The notes: a model not told the origin generated them from the sequence alone. A DNA stretch of 64,000 nt from Pseudoxanthomonas wuyuanensis (GCF_900215535.1 NZ_OCND01000001.1:868001-932000), one strand, 5' to 3'; shown: positions 21,992 to 30,840, numbered from the stretch's first letter. Translations and numbers: made by a program.

Positions 21992-22735
21992 ATGAAGTCC
22001 TGCCTGCTCTATCTCACCTCTCAGTCCTGGTTTGCGTTGGCGCGTGGCAGCCAGGACGCCCATGCGTCCGGCGCGCTCATTCCGGAAAGCGCTCAAACCC
22101 TGGCGCCCGTGGCGCAGTGGCTGCAATCGCAGGCAGCCGGAAAGACTCGCGTGGACGTTCTGATATCGGCAGCGACCGCGGGTTTCCTGACGTTGCCCTG
22201 GCTGTCCACCGCCAACACCGGTGCCGCCATCAGGAAACGGGTGCTGCACGCCTGGGAGAAGAACGGGCTGGACGGCACTGCCCACGACATCCGGATCCAA
22301 TGGCCTCGTTATGGCGAGCCAATCGTCGCGGTCGCCTACCCATCGGCGTGGCTGCGGTCGGTCGAAGATCTGCTGGCAACGGCAGGCGCAACGATTGGCA
22401 CGGTCACCTGCAGCGCGGTGGCCATTGCCGAACGCTACGCAGCGCGGATGCCGCGCGGGACATCGCTGTTGGTCATCGAGGAAGAGGACGCGGTGGTGGG
22501 CCTGCACCTGCAGGACGGCACGCTCACCGACGTCGAGGTGCTGTCGCCGCAAGGCGAGGGCCTGGACGAGGTGCCTGTTTGGTTGCACCGCAAACAGATG
22601 GACTTTCCTGATGCCGGGCAGGTGCGTTGGTTCCTGCCCAGCCAGTTCCATCGATCCGAGCACGCGACGGCGCTGCTGGCGCTTCCCGATTCCCCTCACC
22701 CCTACGGCGTGGCCCTGCTGGGAGCCGTGGCATGA
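21992..22735 (+). CDS. PilM / GspL cytoplasmic-domain-like protein
   Basis: A 247-residue soluble protein placed where gspL would be. The ATG at 21992 lies 4 bases after the gspE stop. It lacks a transmembrane segment. Elements such as LLVIEEEDAVVGLHLQDG and the alternating beta pattern fit the actin-like fold of PilM and the cytoplasmic half of GspL, but sequence alone does not prove it. With the following gene it would make a split GspL (PilM plus PilN arrangement). It overlaps the next gene by ATGA. Likely role: linking GspE to the inner-membrane components. Confidence 0.55.
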   Translation: MKSCLLYLTSQSWFALARGSQDAHASGALIPESAQTLAPVAQWLQSQAAGKTRVDVLISAATAGFLTLPWLSTANTGAAIRKRVLHAWEKNGLDGTAHDIRIQWPRYGEPIVAVAYPSAWLRSVEDLLATAGATIGTVTCSAVAIAERYAARMPRGTSLLVIEEEDAVVGLHLQDGTLTDVEVLSPQGEGLDEVPVWLHRKQMDFPDAGQVRWFLPSQFHRSEHATALLALPDSPHPYGVALLGAVA

Positions 22736-23244
22736 GCTGGGCAGGGGGCAGCGGTCTGCACTTCCGGCCACCCAAGCGGGGGAAACGGCTGGTATGGGCC
22801 GCCGCCGCACTGGCCGTGTCGGCGGCCCTGGTATGGGGACAGCGTTCGGTCGATAACAGCATCCAACGACAACAGGCCGCTGCGCGACCTTCGCCTGTTC
22901 CTGCGGCCGCTCCCGGGCCTGCTCGAAAGTCCCCGCGCGAACCGAGTCTCAATGAGGCCGGACTCGCGCAGATGATCCAGCAACTGGCGTTGATCAATCG
23001 GGATTGGAACGGCCTGCTGGCAAGCCTGGTGCCGGCCGATGCCGATATCCGCTTGCTGACGCTGGACGTCGACCCTGTCACCGGCAGTGTGCGGGTATCC
23101 GCCAGTGCCGCGACCGCTGCGCAGGCCAACGACTACACCGCACTGTTGCAGCAGCGCGGACAGTTGCGGCAGGTCAAGCTGATGGCGCTCGATGGCCAAC
23201 CGCAACAGACGATCTTCGAGGTGAGTGCACAGTGGGCGCCATAG
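22732..23244 (+). CDS. PilN-like / periplasmic GspL-like inner-membrane protein
   Basis: 170 residues. A short basic cytoplasmic tail (FRPPKRGKR) precedes one transmembrane segment (LVWAAAALAVSAALVWG) and a periplasmic part with a coil and a ferredoxin-like domain (DADIRLLTLDVDPVTGSVRVSASA), the layout of PilN or the C-terminal half of GspL. The start overlaps the upstream stop (ATGA), and its own end overlaps the next start. Named by position, topology and domain shape; no diagnostic residue exists in this family. Confidence 0.6.
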   Translation: MSWAGGSGLHFRPPKRGKRLVWAAAALAVSAALVWGQRSVDNSIQRQQAAARPSPVPAAAPGPARKSPREPSLNEAGLAQMIQQLALINRDWNGLLASLVPADADIRLLTLDVDPVTGSVRVSASAATAAQANDYTALLQQRGQLRQVKLMALDGQPQQTIFEVSAQWAP

Positions 23245-23771
23245 ACTTCCGCCGCCTGACATGGGCCGTGAATCGCTGGTTCCTGATGCGAGGGAAGCTG
23301 GCCTGGCTGATCAGCGCCGTGTGGCTGGTATTGACGACCCAGGTGCTGCTGTTGGCGATGTCGTTGTTGCGGCTTGCGTCGATTGACCAGGAACAAGGGG
23401 TCGCGGCCATCGTTGCTGCCGTTGACGTCGCGCCGCCAACCGACGAGCCATTTCCCGCGTTCTCGGAGCGATTTGCGCTGACCGCACAAGCGTTGTCAAA
23501 GCTGAAAGCCGGAGAGATCGCCCCGGGCAAGATCAAGTTTGCGTATGACCCGATTCAGGACAGCCGTGTGATTCGCCAGACGGCCACTGTTGCAATGAAC
23601 GCCAACTGGCAGGAGCTTGGGCCGATGCTGGATAGCGCGCAGGCCATCGGCCGCACCGCCTATCTGTCCCGGCTGCGCTTGGCGCGCGAGGATGCAGGCC
23701 AATCCGAGCTGAAAGCCGAAATCCAGGTCACTATCGCCTATCGCGACGTTGAAGAGGCGGGGGCGCAATGA
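23232..23771 (+). CDS. PilO / GspM-like inner-membrane protein
   Basis: The GTG at 23232 is taken as start: GAGGTGAG lies just upstream and the overlap of 13 bases with the previous gene fits the coupled operon; ATG at 23286 is an alternative. The 179-residue protein has one transmembrane segment (LAWLISAVWLVLTTQVLLLAMSLLRL) and a periplasmic domain of about 130 residues with a C-terminal alternating alpha/beta pattern (QSELKAEIQVTIAY). Position after the PilN-like gene and this topology fit PilO or GspM. It overlaps the next gene by ATGA. Confidence 0.55.
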   Translation: MGAIDFRRLTWAVNRWFLMRGKLAWLISAVWLVLTTQVLLLAMSLLRLASIDQEQGVAAIVAAVDVAPPTDEPFPAFSERFALTAQALSKLKAGEIAPGKIKFAYDPIQDSRVIRQTATVAMNANWQELGPMLDSAQAIGRTAYLSRLRLAREDAGQSELKAEIQVTIAYRDVEEAGAQ

Positions 23772-24247
23772 AGGGAGCCACGCGCGCCAAGCTCTATGCG
23801 CTGGCGGTGATCTCGCTGGTCACCGCGCTATGGCTGCGGCCGGCTCCCTCCGAACCGAATGCGGAGACTGTGTCGGTGGTGGCTGCGGTTAATCGTCCCC
23901 AGCCGGTGGCGCCAGTGTTGCCGTCATTGGTCGAACGCGGCGGACAAGCCATGCCGCGCGACCTGTTTACCGCGCCCGCACCGCCACCCCCGCCTGCTGT
24001 TGTGGAGGCGCCGTCCGCGCCGCCGCCACCGCCGGCGGAAGTCCTCATCCTGGGCTGGATGCTCACCGATGCGGTGCCCTATGTCTTCGTCGAATGGGAG
24101 AAGGAGAGCTACACCTTGCAACCGAACGAGGTGGTGGCCGATCTCTACCGCTTCGAAGGAATCTCTGAAGGATTCGCCCAGTTCACCTTCCTGCTGGATG
24201 GCACCACCCGCCAGTACCCGGTGAGCAGCGTCACGATGTCTGAATAG
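23768..24247 (+). CDS. GspC / PilP-like protein linking inner membrane to secretin
   Basis: 159 residues: one N-terminal transmembrane segment (KLYALAVISLVTALWL), a Pro/Ala-rich periplasmic linker containing APPPPPAVV and APPPPPAE, then a compact beta domain (residues about 95-157, LGWMLTDAVPYVFVEWE ... GTTRQYPVSSV) resembling the homology region of GspC or PilP that contacts the secretin N0 domain. It sits directly before the secretin gene, as expected. There is no PDZ or coiled-coil domain as in full-length GspC. Confidence 0.6.
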   Translation: MKGATRAKLYALAVISLVTALWLRPAPSEPNAETVSVVAAVNRPQPVAPVLPSLVERGGQAMPRDLFTAPAPPPPPAVVEAPSAPPPPPAEVLILGWMLTDAVPYVFVEWEKESYTLQPNEVVADLYRFEGISEGFAQFTFLLDGTTRQYPVSSVTMSE

Positions 24248-24259
24248 GAATGATGTTCG

Positions 24260-26575
24260 ATGTACAGCAAGGTTAGCCCCGGAACACTGACGCGCCGCAT
24301 TGCGCTATTCGCACTGCTGACCATTCTGGCCGCCTGTGCCTCGCAGGGCCATTACCGGGCGGCCGACAAGCTGTTCGAAGCCGGCGACTACGTCAATGCC
24401 GTCCAACGATACCAAGCGGCATCGGAAGGTTCGCCGGACAACATCCGATACCGGCAGCACTACTTGCGCAAGCGCGGCGAAGCCTTGTCTGCACTAGCAA
24501 CGCAAGCAGAGCAGCACTTGGCCGCTGGCGACCTGGCCAAGGCCGAAGGGGCCTACCAGGCCGCACAGCAGATCGATCCCGGCAATCCCTTGATCCAGGA
24601 CCGGAAGACCGCATTGAACATGCGGCGTCGCCATGATGAGCAGGCGACGAAGATCGACGAGATGATCGGCGCGGGCAACTTCGCCGAAGCGCAGCGAATG
24701 GCTTCGCTGGTGTTGACAGAGGACCCGCGCCACCCGCGGGCGCTCAATTCGATGGAGCGCATTCGCGCCGCGACCTTCCAGCGCAAACTCGACGAAGGAC
24801 TGGATGATCGCTTCCGCAAGCCGGTGACCTTGGAGTTCAAGGACGTGCCGGCCAAAGTGGTGTTCGAGGTGCTGTCCAAGGCATCCGGCATCAACTTTGT
24901 CTACGACCAGGAGATCCGGCCTGACCTGAAGGTCTCGGTGTTCCTGCGCGAGACGCCGCTGGACGAAGCCATACGGATGATCGGGCTTTCCACGCAGTTG
25001 GAAACCCGGATACTGAATGCCAACTCGATGCTGGTGTACCCCAGCACGCCGCAGAAGATCAGCGACTACCGCCAGCTCAGCGTGCGCAGCTTCTTTCTTT
25101 CCAACGGCGATGCCAAAGCCGTGGCCGAGAGCCTGAAGTCCATCCTGAAGACCGAAAGCATCGTAGTGGACGAGAAGTTGAACATGATCGTCATGCGCGA
25201 CAGCCCCGAGGCGATCGGGCTTGCCGAAAAGCTGGTAGCGCTGCATGACATCGGCGACCCGGAAGTCATGCTGGACGTGGAGATTCTTGAGGTGAAGCGG
25301 ACCGCGCTGCTGGACGCGGGCTTGAACCTTCCCAAGGAGATTGGCCTGTCCATCAAAGGTGCCGACCAGTCTGGCGATTGGCTCAACGTCGATCAGCTCA
25401 GGGCGCTCAACTCCAGCAGCGTGCTGGCCAACATTCCCAATGCCAGCATCCGCCTGACCGATGACCGCTCCGATGCAAAGATCCTCGCCAATCCCAAGAT
25501 CCGGGTTCAAAGCCGGCAGAAGGCCAAGATCCTGATTGGCGACAAGGTCCCGGTGATTACCTCCACCTCGACCTCGACGGGGTTTGTGTCGGAAACGGTC
25601 AACTATGTCGACGTCGGCCTGAAGCTGGAAGTCGAACCCAATGTATTCGCTTCGGACGAAGTGTCCATCAAAATCAACCTTGAGGTCAGCAGCCTGGTAC
25701 GGGAAATCACCACCCAGTCCGGAACGCTGTCCTATCAGATTGGCACGCGCAATGCCGAAACCACGCTCAGGCTTCGCGACGGCGAGACGCAGGTGCTGGC
25801 CGGCCTGATCAACAAGGAGGATCGCAAGACGGCAAGCGGGTTGCCCTGGATATCCCGCTTTCCGGTACTGAGCCGCATCTTTGGTACGCGCAAGTCCGAT
25901 CAGCAGGATACCGAGATCGTGCTGTCGATCACGCCACGCCTGGTCCGTGGCATCGCACGCCCAGGGCTGGGCGAGCTGCAGTTTGAGAGCGGCACCGCCA
26001 CTCGCTTGGGCGGCGTATCGGATATGCGGCCGGCCGAGCTGCCGCAAGCCTCCGAGAGCGCGGCGCCTGCCTCTGGCGTGGCTGCAGACGTGGCCGCCGA
26101 TGTGCCGGTAGTCAGTCCGGTCATCACGCCCATCGCCGAGCCGAACGTCAGCCAGACGCCCTTGCCTGCATCGTCGCAGGTGGTTCTGGGCTGGCAGCTT
26201 CCTGCCGAAGTCAAAGCGGGAGAACAGTTCACCGCGCTACTCAATATCAGCTCGACGCAGCCGATCGACCAGGTGCCGGTAATGCTCGGTTTCGATCCGC
26301 AGATACTGCAGGTGGTCAGCGTGGAGGAGGGGCAGTACATGAACCAGGGCGGGGGGCAGAGCAGTCTGACCAAGCAGGTCAACCTGAGCGATGGCAAGAT
26401 CGTCGCGGCCGTCGTCCGGCAGGGCAGTGCGGTGTCTGGGCAAGGTACTTTGTTGCAGGTGACGTTCAAAGCGCTGGCAGCTTCGTCCAAGACCGACTTG
26501 GAGATCCTCTCGGCGCAAACCAACCCAGCCACCGGACAGGTACGCACGTCGACTGGCAGCCTGAGTATCCGATGA
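24260..26575 (+). CDS. gspD: Lipoprotein secretin GspD with C-terminal cohesin-like domain
   Basis: 771 residues. A lipoprotein signal (LFALLTILAAC, lipidated Cys26, next residue Ala, so outer membrane) is followed by TPR-like helices (about 30-165), a secretin N0-type domain (about 188-265, LEFKDVPAKVVFEVL), an N1-type domain (about 275-350, VRSFFLSNGDAKAVAESLK), and the secretin pore domain (about 350-575, SDAKILANPKIRV, GDKVPVIT, LEVSSLV, SGLPWISRFPVLSRIFG). After a Pro/Ala-rich linker, residues about 640-771 form a cohesin-like beta sandwich (VKAGEQFTALLNIS, VPVMLGFDPQILQVVSVEEG, LLQVTFKALA). This replaces the pilotin-binding S domain of classical GspD. It would form the outer-membrane pore, with the cohesin unit on the periplasmic or exit side. 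Confidence 0.92.
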   Translation: MYSKVSPGTLTRRIALFALLTILAACASQGHYRAADKLFEAGDYVNAVQRYQAASEGSPDNIRYRQHYLRKRGEALSALATQAEQHLAAGDLAKAEGAYQAAQQIDPGNPLIQDRKTALNMRRRHDEQATKIDEMIGAGNFAEAQRMASLVLTEDPRHPRALNSMERIRAATFQRKLDEGLDDRFRKPVTLEFKDVPAKVVFEVLSKASGINFVYDQEIRPDLKVSVFLRETPLDEAIRMIGLSTQLETRILNANSMLVYPSTPQKISDYRQLSVRSFFLSNGDAKAVAESLKSILKTESIVVDEKLNMIVMRDSPEAIGLAEKLVALHDIGDPEVMLDVEILEVKRTALLDAGLNLPKEIGLSIKGADQSGDWLNVDQLRALNSSSVLANIPNASIRLTDDRSDAKILANPKIRVQSRQKAKILIGDKVPVITSTSTSTGFVSETVNYVDVGLKLEVEPNVFASDEVSIKINLEVSSLVREITTQSGTLSYQIGTRNAETTLRLRDGETQVLAGLINKEDRKTASGLPWISRFPVLSRIFGTRKSDQQDTEIVLSITPRLVRGIARPGLGELQFESGTATRLGGVSDMRPAELPQASESAAPASGVAADVAADVPVVSPVITPIAEPNVSQTPLPASSQVVLGWQLPAEVKAGEQFTALLNISSTQPIDQVPVMLGFDPQILQVVSVEEGQYMNQGGGQSSLTKQVNLSDGKIVAAVVRQGSAVSGQGTLLQVTFKALAASSKTDLEILSAQTNPATGQVRTSTGSLSIR

Positions 26576-27051
26576 GAGCCAACGCGTCCCGTGGCTTCAG
26601 CTTCATTGAACTGTTGGCCAGCCTGGCCATCATCGCCACGTTGCTGGCCATTGCCGTTCCGGTGGCCCAAAGCGTCGTCAAGCGTAAGCAGGAGGCTGAA
26701 CTACGATTGGCCTTGGGCCAGATCCGTGGCGCTATCGATCAGTACAAGCGTGCCGTCGATGCCGGCCGGATCGCCACCAAGAGCGGGGCGACGGGGTATC
26801 CCCCCGATCTTGCCGTACTGGCGTCCGGTGTGGACGATGTCAGCAGTCCGTCTGGGGCAAAAATCTATTTCCTGCGCAGGGTGCCGGCCGATCCTTTTTC
26901 CGAAAGCAAAACCTCCGCCCCGGAGGAGACCTGGGGATTGAGGAGCTACGCCAGTCCACCTGACGATCCGCAGGCAGGGGAGGACGTCTTCGACGTCTAC
27001 AGCACCTCAACCGAAAATGGACTGAACGATGTGCCCTACCGTGAATGGTGA
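26572..27051 (+). CDS. Pseudopilin, GspG-like
   Basis: 159 residues, start overlapping the gspD stop (ATGA). The prepilin signal is SRG/FSFIELLASLAIIATLLAIAV, with Glu at mature position 5. The later part has a GspG-like layout (YPPDLAVLASG, VPADPFSESK, WGLRSYASPPDDPQAGEDVFDVYS), including an acidic C-terminal loop like the GspG calcium site. With three other pseudopilins in the operon it may be a minor or alternative pilin. Confidence 0.85.
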   Translation: MRANASRGFSFIELLASLAIIATLLAIAVPVAQSVVKRKQEAELRLALGQIRGAIDQYKRAVDAGRIATKSGATGYPPDLAVLASGVDDVSSPSGAKIYFLRRVPADPFSESKTSAPEETWGLRSYASPPDDPQAGEDVFDVYSTSTENGLNDVPYREW

Positions 27052-27057
27052 GTCGAC

Positions 27058-27444
27058 GTGAGCCGCCGGATGTCTCGGGGCTTCAGCCTCATCGAGCTGA
27101 TCGTGGTCGTTGCGATCATCGCGCTGCTGCTGGTGGTGGCCCTGCCGCGCTACCAATCGTCGCTTGACCGGGCCGAGTTCGTTGCGTTGTCGTCCAGCTT
27201 ACGGACCATGCGCGAGAGCATTGACCGATTTCATGAGGACAAGGGGCGCTACCCACAGAACCTCGAAGAGCTGGTGGAGGAAAAGTACCTTCGCGAGATC
27301 CCGCTGGATCCGATTACCGACAGCAAGACGACCTGGCTGCCAATGGAAGACACAAGCGAGGGTAGGGGAGGGATGAGCGACGTGCGCAGTGGCGCCAAAG
27401 GCGTCGCCCTGAATGGCGTGTCATACACCAACTTGGCGCCATGA
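27058..27444 (+). CDS. Pseudopilin, GspG/GspH-like
   Basis: 128 residues, starting with GTG at 27058 six bases after the previous stop (an ATG at 27070 is the alternative). Prepilin signal SRG/FSLIELIVVVAIIALLLVVALPRY, Glu at mature position 5 present. The C-terminal part (RYPQNLEELVEEKYLREIPLDPITDSKTTW) is a truncated GspG-type layout. Ends in an ATGA overlap with the next gene. Expected to be processed by a prepilin peptidase encoded elsewhere. Confidence 0.85.
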   Translation: MSRRMSRGFSLIELIVVVAIIALLLVVALPRYQSSLDRAEFVALSSSLRTMRESIDRFHEDKGRYPQNLEELVEEKYLREIPLDPITDSKTTWLPMEDTSEGRGGMSDVRSGAKGVALNGVSYTNLAP

Positions 27445-27911
27445 ACCGTCAGCAAGGCTATGCTTATCTCTACGTACTGTTTTTGATTGCCCTGCTTTCA
27501 ATCAGCGTGACGGCGGTGGCTACGGTGCAGTTCTATGAGACGCGACGACAGGAGGAGCAGGAGCTTTTACGGATCGGCCGAGAGGTCCGAGCGGCACTTC
27601 TCAGCTATCGCATGGCGGGCCCGGAGCGTGCGTTTCCGCGTTCCATGCAGGATCTTCTGTTGGACCAACGGGGGCCTGTCATCAGACGCCATCTGCGCCG
27701 CAACTATGTCGATCCGATCACGCGCCAGCAGGAATGGGGACTCGTTACCCAGGGCGACCAGATCGTCGGCGTGTACTCGCTATCGCTGAAAGAACCGCTG
27801 AAGCAGGCCGGGTTCGACCCGGAAGAAGCGGAGTTCGAAAGCGCCAGCCACTATTCGGACTGGAAGTTCCTGGCGGTGACGGTCGATCAACCTTCCGTGC
27901 AGGGCCGTTAA
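27441..27911 (+). CDS. Pseudopilin-like protein lacking Glu5 (tip-pilin candidate)
   Basis: 156 residues. The N-terminus MNRQQG/YAYLYVLFLIALLSISVTAVATVQ looks like a prepilin signal, but mature position 5 is Tyr instead of Glu. In type II systems the minor pseudopilin GspK naturally lacks Glu5 and sits at the pseudopilus tip, so this may play that part. It is half the size of typical GspK. The remainder contains YVDPITRQQEWG, shared in style with the two preceding pilins. It is the last gene of the operon and its end overlaps by 4 bases the convergent rhodanese-like gene. Confidence 0.7.
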   Translation: MNRQQGYAYLYVLFLIALLSISVTAVATVQFYETRRQEEQELLRIGREVRAALLSYRMAGPERAFPRSMQDLLLDQRGPVIRRHLRRNYVDPITRQQEWGLVTQGDQIVGVYSLSLKEPLKQAGFDPEEAEFESASHYSDWKFLAVTVDQPSVQGR

Positions 27912-28702
27912 AGGGAGCTGCAGGTGTTGCTGTGGCCGGGGCCTTCCAGCCGCTTCTGATCCTGGGCGATGTGCGTACTGATTAGGCTCTGCAATCGACC
28001 GGCGTCACCAATCCAGTACAAGGCGGTTCGGCCGCCCGGCTTCCGCGAGAGCTGTTTCTGAATCTGCGGCAGCAGAGCGGGAGAGCTCGCCAACACAATC
28101 AGCCGCTTGCCCGGTTTACGGGCTTGGGATTGGATGGACTTCAACACCGGGTTGAACTCCGCTGACAGCGCCAGTACCTGACCTTCATTGGCCAACAGCG
28201 CCGAGGATACATCTGCATCGCTCAGCCGACTGACTTCTGCCGCCCGGGCGGGCGCATGCAACTGGGACCACGACGCCAGACCGCCATCTATCACTTGGAA
28301 CTGCGTGAGCCCGTAGCGCGCCAGGCGCTCGCAAAGCAGTTGCGCGTCCTGCGGCAGTTTGCCGCCATCGTAAACGACGGCCTTCTTGGAACCCTGGTTC
28401 ATCAGCGCCGTCATCGGTTGGTTGTCGGCCCCAGGAATATGGAAGGCGGCGTACTGATCCCGCGGGCGAAGATCGATTACCCGGGCATCCTTGCTGGCAG
28501 TTGCTGCGTCCACCAGACAGGTTCTGGCAACGGCCGAATCCGACGTCAACACGGGCTTCGCCAGGGGAACTGGCGCCGCCGCCCCCAGCATGCAAACCGG
28601 AAGCGCTGTACCCGCACGAGCAGTCGTGGAATCGGATTGGGCCGAAGCATGGCCAGTTGCCATGATCGCAAGCCCCAACAACCATCGAATGTTTGAAGCC
28701 AT
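27908..28702 (-). CDS. Exported rhodanese-like protein without catalytic cysteine
   Basis: 264 residues with a signal peptide (WLLGLAIMATGHASA). Residues about 70-150 form a rhodanese domain (ARVIDLRPRDQYAAFHIPGADN ... KKAVVYDGGKL ... LCERLARYGLTQFQVIDGGLASW). In an active rhodanese a cysteine follows the central strand VVYD; here the loop reads GGKLPQ, so sulfur transfer is unlikely. A second, degenerate alpha/beta region follows (LIVLASSPALL). Probably periplasmic. It is convergent with the secretion operon and need not be functionally linked to it. Confidence 0.75.
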   Translation of the reverse strand: MASNIRWLLGLAIMATGHASAQSDSTTARAGTALPVCMLGAAAPVPLAKPVLTSDSAVARTCLVDAATASKDARVIDLRPRDQYAAFHIPGADNQPMTALMNQGSKKAVVYDGGKLPQDAQLLCERLARYGLTQFQVIDGGLASWSQLHAPARAAEVSRLSDADVSSALLANEGQVLALSAEFNPVLKSIQSQARKPGKRLIVLASSPALLPQIQKQLSRKPGGRTALYWIGDAGRLQSLISTHIAQDQKRLEGPGHSNTCSSL

Positions 28703-28907
28703 CCCTGTTGCCCCTAATCCCCCGTCGCTATCTCCTATGTTAAACCGATTCTTGAGAAAATGGGTTTGATGCCAGGGCTGCCGGAGCGGGCAGAACGCCC
28801 TTATCTAAAGAGACCTGGCGCGGTCCAGGCTGCGCTGGTTATCTATAGCTGACCCTCCCTAATACCCGGCGCTATCATCCACACAAAGGACGCCCAAGGG
28901 GAATGAT

Positions 28908-29606
28908 TTGGATGAAATGAGAACAGATGCTTCCGTGACGTCGGCGGCGCGGCCTGATTCACTCACGTTCGCATGGCTGTATCAGCGCGTGCAGAGTTAC
29001 GTAGTCGAAAGCCATCAGCCGAATGCATCCAAGCTGGAGAAGTGGTCCTTCTGGTTCGGCCTAGGAATGGCGGGTATCGGCCTCGGCGCCGATGCGCTCA
29101 CTCGCTGGGTTCCGCCCACGGTGGTGACTCCGGTGGCGGTGGTTTGCCTCATCGCGGAGTTGGTTGGCCTCACAGTATCTGTAGGGTTGATGATCAGACG
29201 AGAACTACCGCAGTTCGTGCGACCACGAGAATCCCATGCAGTCGCGCTGGATGTGGATTTCGCCAAGTGGTGGGATGTGGTTGCCGACCTGCGCCGTTTC
29301 CCACGTCGGGAGCGGGAAGCGCGGCTACGTTTCGTCACCACCCTGCGGTATAGCATGAGCGAGCGGATGGGTCTGCTGCTGGGAGGCATCCAGCGTTTGG
29401 GGATACTCCCGCTTCTGGTCGCGCTTTACCTGCAGTTCCGCAACTGGGAGTGGGGCGATTGGACCAGCGCGTTCGACGTCAATCTAGTGGCGGGACTTCT
29501 CATCTGGACAATGCTACTTCTATACGCTGGCGGTTGGTTCCTGGTCGGCTTACGTTTTCAGCTCGATGCTTATGTGAGTTTGCTGGAGAGTTCCCTAGAG
29601 GACTAA
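28908..29606 (+). CDS. Four-helix membrane protein of unknown function
   Basis: 232 residues. The TTG at 28908 is taken because AAGGGGA lies 5-6 bases upstream; the ATG at 28917 is an in-frame alternative with poor spacing. Four transmembrane segments are visible: residues about 47-65, 70-95 (VVTPVAVVCLIAELVGLTVSVGLMI), 155-172 (LGILPLLVALYL) and 187-212 (VAGLLIWTMLLLYAGGWFLVGL). A charged cytoplasmic loop (RRFPRREREARLRF) lies between the second and third. I do not recognise the family. It stands alone. Confidence 0.65.
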   Translation: MDEMRTDASVTSAARPDSLTFAWLYQRVQSYVVESHQPNASKLEKWSFWFGLGMAGIGLGADALTRWVPPTVVTPVAVVCLIAELVGLTVSVGLMIRRELPQFVRPRESHAVALDVDFAKWWDVVADLRRFPRREREARLRFVTTLRYSMSERMGLLLGGIQRLGILPLLVALYLQFRNWEWGDWTSAFDVNLVAGLLIWTMLLLYAGGWFLVGLRFQLDAYVSLLESSLED

Positions 29607-29746
29607 CCCCTGAGTGGACGAAGCCGGGATTCCATCGGCGTCGCCAATCGTCCGAGGAGTACTTCGAAACGAACGTGAGCTCAGGCGCGCTTCCAGGAAG
29701 CGTCCGACAAGACTAGAGACCGCCGGTAGTTGGGGTCGACATCGCG

Positions 29747-29778
29747 GCGGAGGATTAGGGAAGGTTATCGGGGGTAGG
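29747..29778 (+). repeat. 32-bp imperfect direct repeat, copy 1
   Basis: Begins GCGGAGGATTAGG and ends GGGTAGG. It matches 35641-35672 at 27 of 32 ungapped positions, in the same orientation. It lies in the intergenic region before the esterase gene. Origin and function unknown; the two copies bracket an accessory stretch of about 5.9 kb. Confidence 0.6.
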
Positions 29779-29901
29779 ACAGGCCGTGGCCGACCTGATG
29801 CGGACATTCGATCTTGCGGTTGGTTGCCTACCGACCAGGGGCAGCCTAAGCTGCTGGGCAATCCTCGAAGCCACGGCCCGGCGCGGCACAGGAAGAAGCA
29901 A

Positions 29902-30840
29902 ATGCACACCGTCCGTCTTCTCGCCTTGACGGTCACTTGTCTACTGGCCCTTTCCTGTGCGGGGGCTTCGATTGCGGCGGACTACCCACAAGAAGTGCCG
30001 TTATGGCCTGAGGACTCGCAAGTCCTGCAGGACGGAATCAGAGAGCTCGCCAACGAAAAATGGGCTCTCACCCGTCCGACATTCCTGCTCTATTCCCCGC
30101 AGGTCCGTTCGACGCGGTCCGCTGTCCTCGTTTTCCCTGGAGGCGGCTACAAGGCACTGGCGATCGGCCCGAACAGCACGATCGGACCCAATGGGTCCGA
30201 TGTCTGCCGGTGGCTGACAGACTCCGGGATCACTTGTATCCTGGTGAAGTACCGCGTTCCCAATACCGGCTGCAACTGGAACAAGGAAGCCAGGAGGCAC
30301 GACACGCCTGAAGTGCCGATGGCATTGCAGGATGCGCAAAGGGCTATCTCTCTGGTCCGGTTCAAAGCGGCCGAATACAGCATCGATCCAGACAGGATCG
30401 GCGTCATGGGGTTTTCTGCCGGAGGCAATCTTGCGGTCCTATCCAGCACGGCATTCCACTCGCGTTCCTATGAGCCGGTTGACGAAGTTGACCAGGTCAG
30501 CAGTCGTCCCGATTTCGCAATCCCGGTTTATCCGGGGCACATGACGATGGAACACAAGAACAAAACGCCCAGAGCCATCGCAGCCCAGGAACTCAACACC
30601 GACATCGTCATTTCAAAGGATGTGCCTCCGACGCTGCTGATACACGCCAAGGACGACCCCGTCGATCCGGTTCACTATTCTGTGGTGTATGAGCGAGAGC
30701 TGAGGAAGGCAGGCGTCGACGTGGAGCTCATCGTCTATGAAACCGGCGGGCATGCCTTCGGGGTCCGGAAGCAGGGCAAGGATGCCGACCGATGGACGGA
30801 AGACGCTCTCCGGTGGCTACGGGAGGGCAGGATTCCCTGA
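29902..30840 (+). CDS. Exported alpha/beta hydrolase (acetyl/feruloyl esterase-like)
   Basis: 312 residues. The ATG at 29902 follows AGGAAG and starts a signal peptide (LLALTVTCLLALSCAGASIAA); the cysteine in it is not in a convincing lipobox. The fold carries an oxyanion element FPGGGY, the nucleophile elbow GFSAGG with Ser172, an acid residue in AKDDPVDPV (Asp251/252) and the base His284 in GGHAFG, so the catalytic triad looks complete. It resembles polysaccharide or xylan deacetylating esterases of the BD-FAE type. Substrate is not determinable here. A terminator lies about 100 bp downstream. Confidence 0.8.
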   Translation: MHTVRLLALTVTCLLALSCAGASIAADYPQEVPLWPEDSQVLQDGIRELANEKWALTRPTFLLYSPQVRSTRSAVLVFPGGGYKALAIGPNSTIGPNGSDVCRWLTDSGITCILVKYRVPNTGCNWNKEARRHDTPEVPMALQDAQRAISLVRFKAAEYSIDPDRIGVMGFSAGGNLAVLSSTAFHSRSYEPVDEVDQVSSRPDFAIPVYPGHMTMEHKNKTPRAIAAQELNTDIVISKDVPPTLLIHAKDDPVDPVHYSVVYERELRKAGVDVELIVYETGGHAFGVRKQGKDADRWTEDALRWLREGRIP

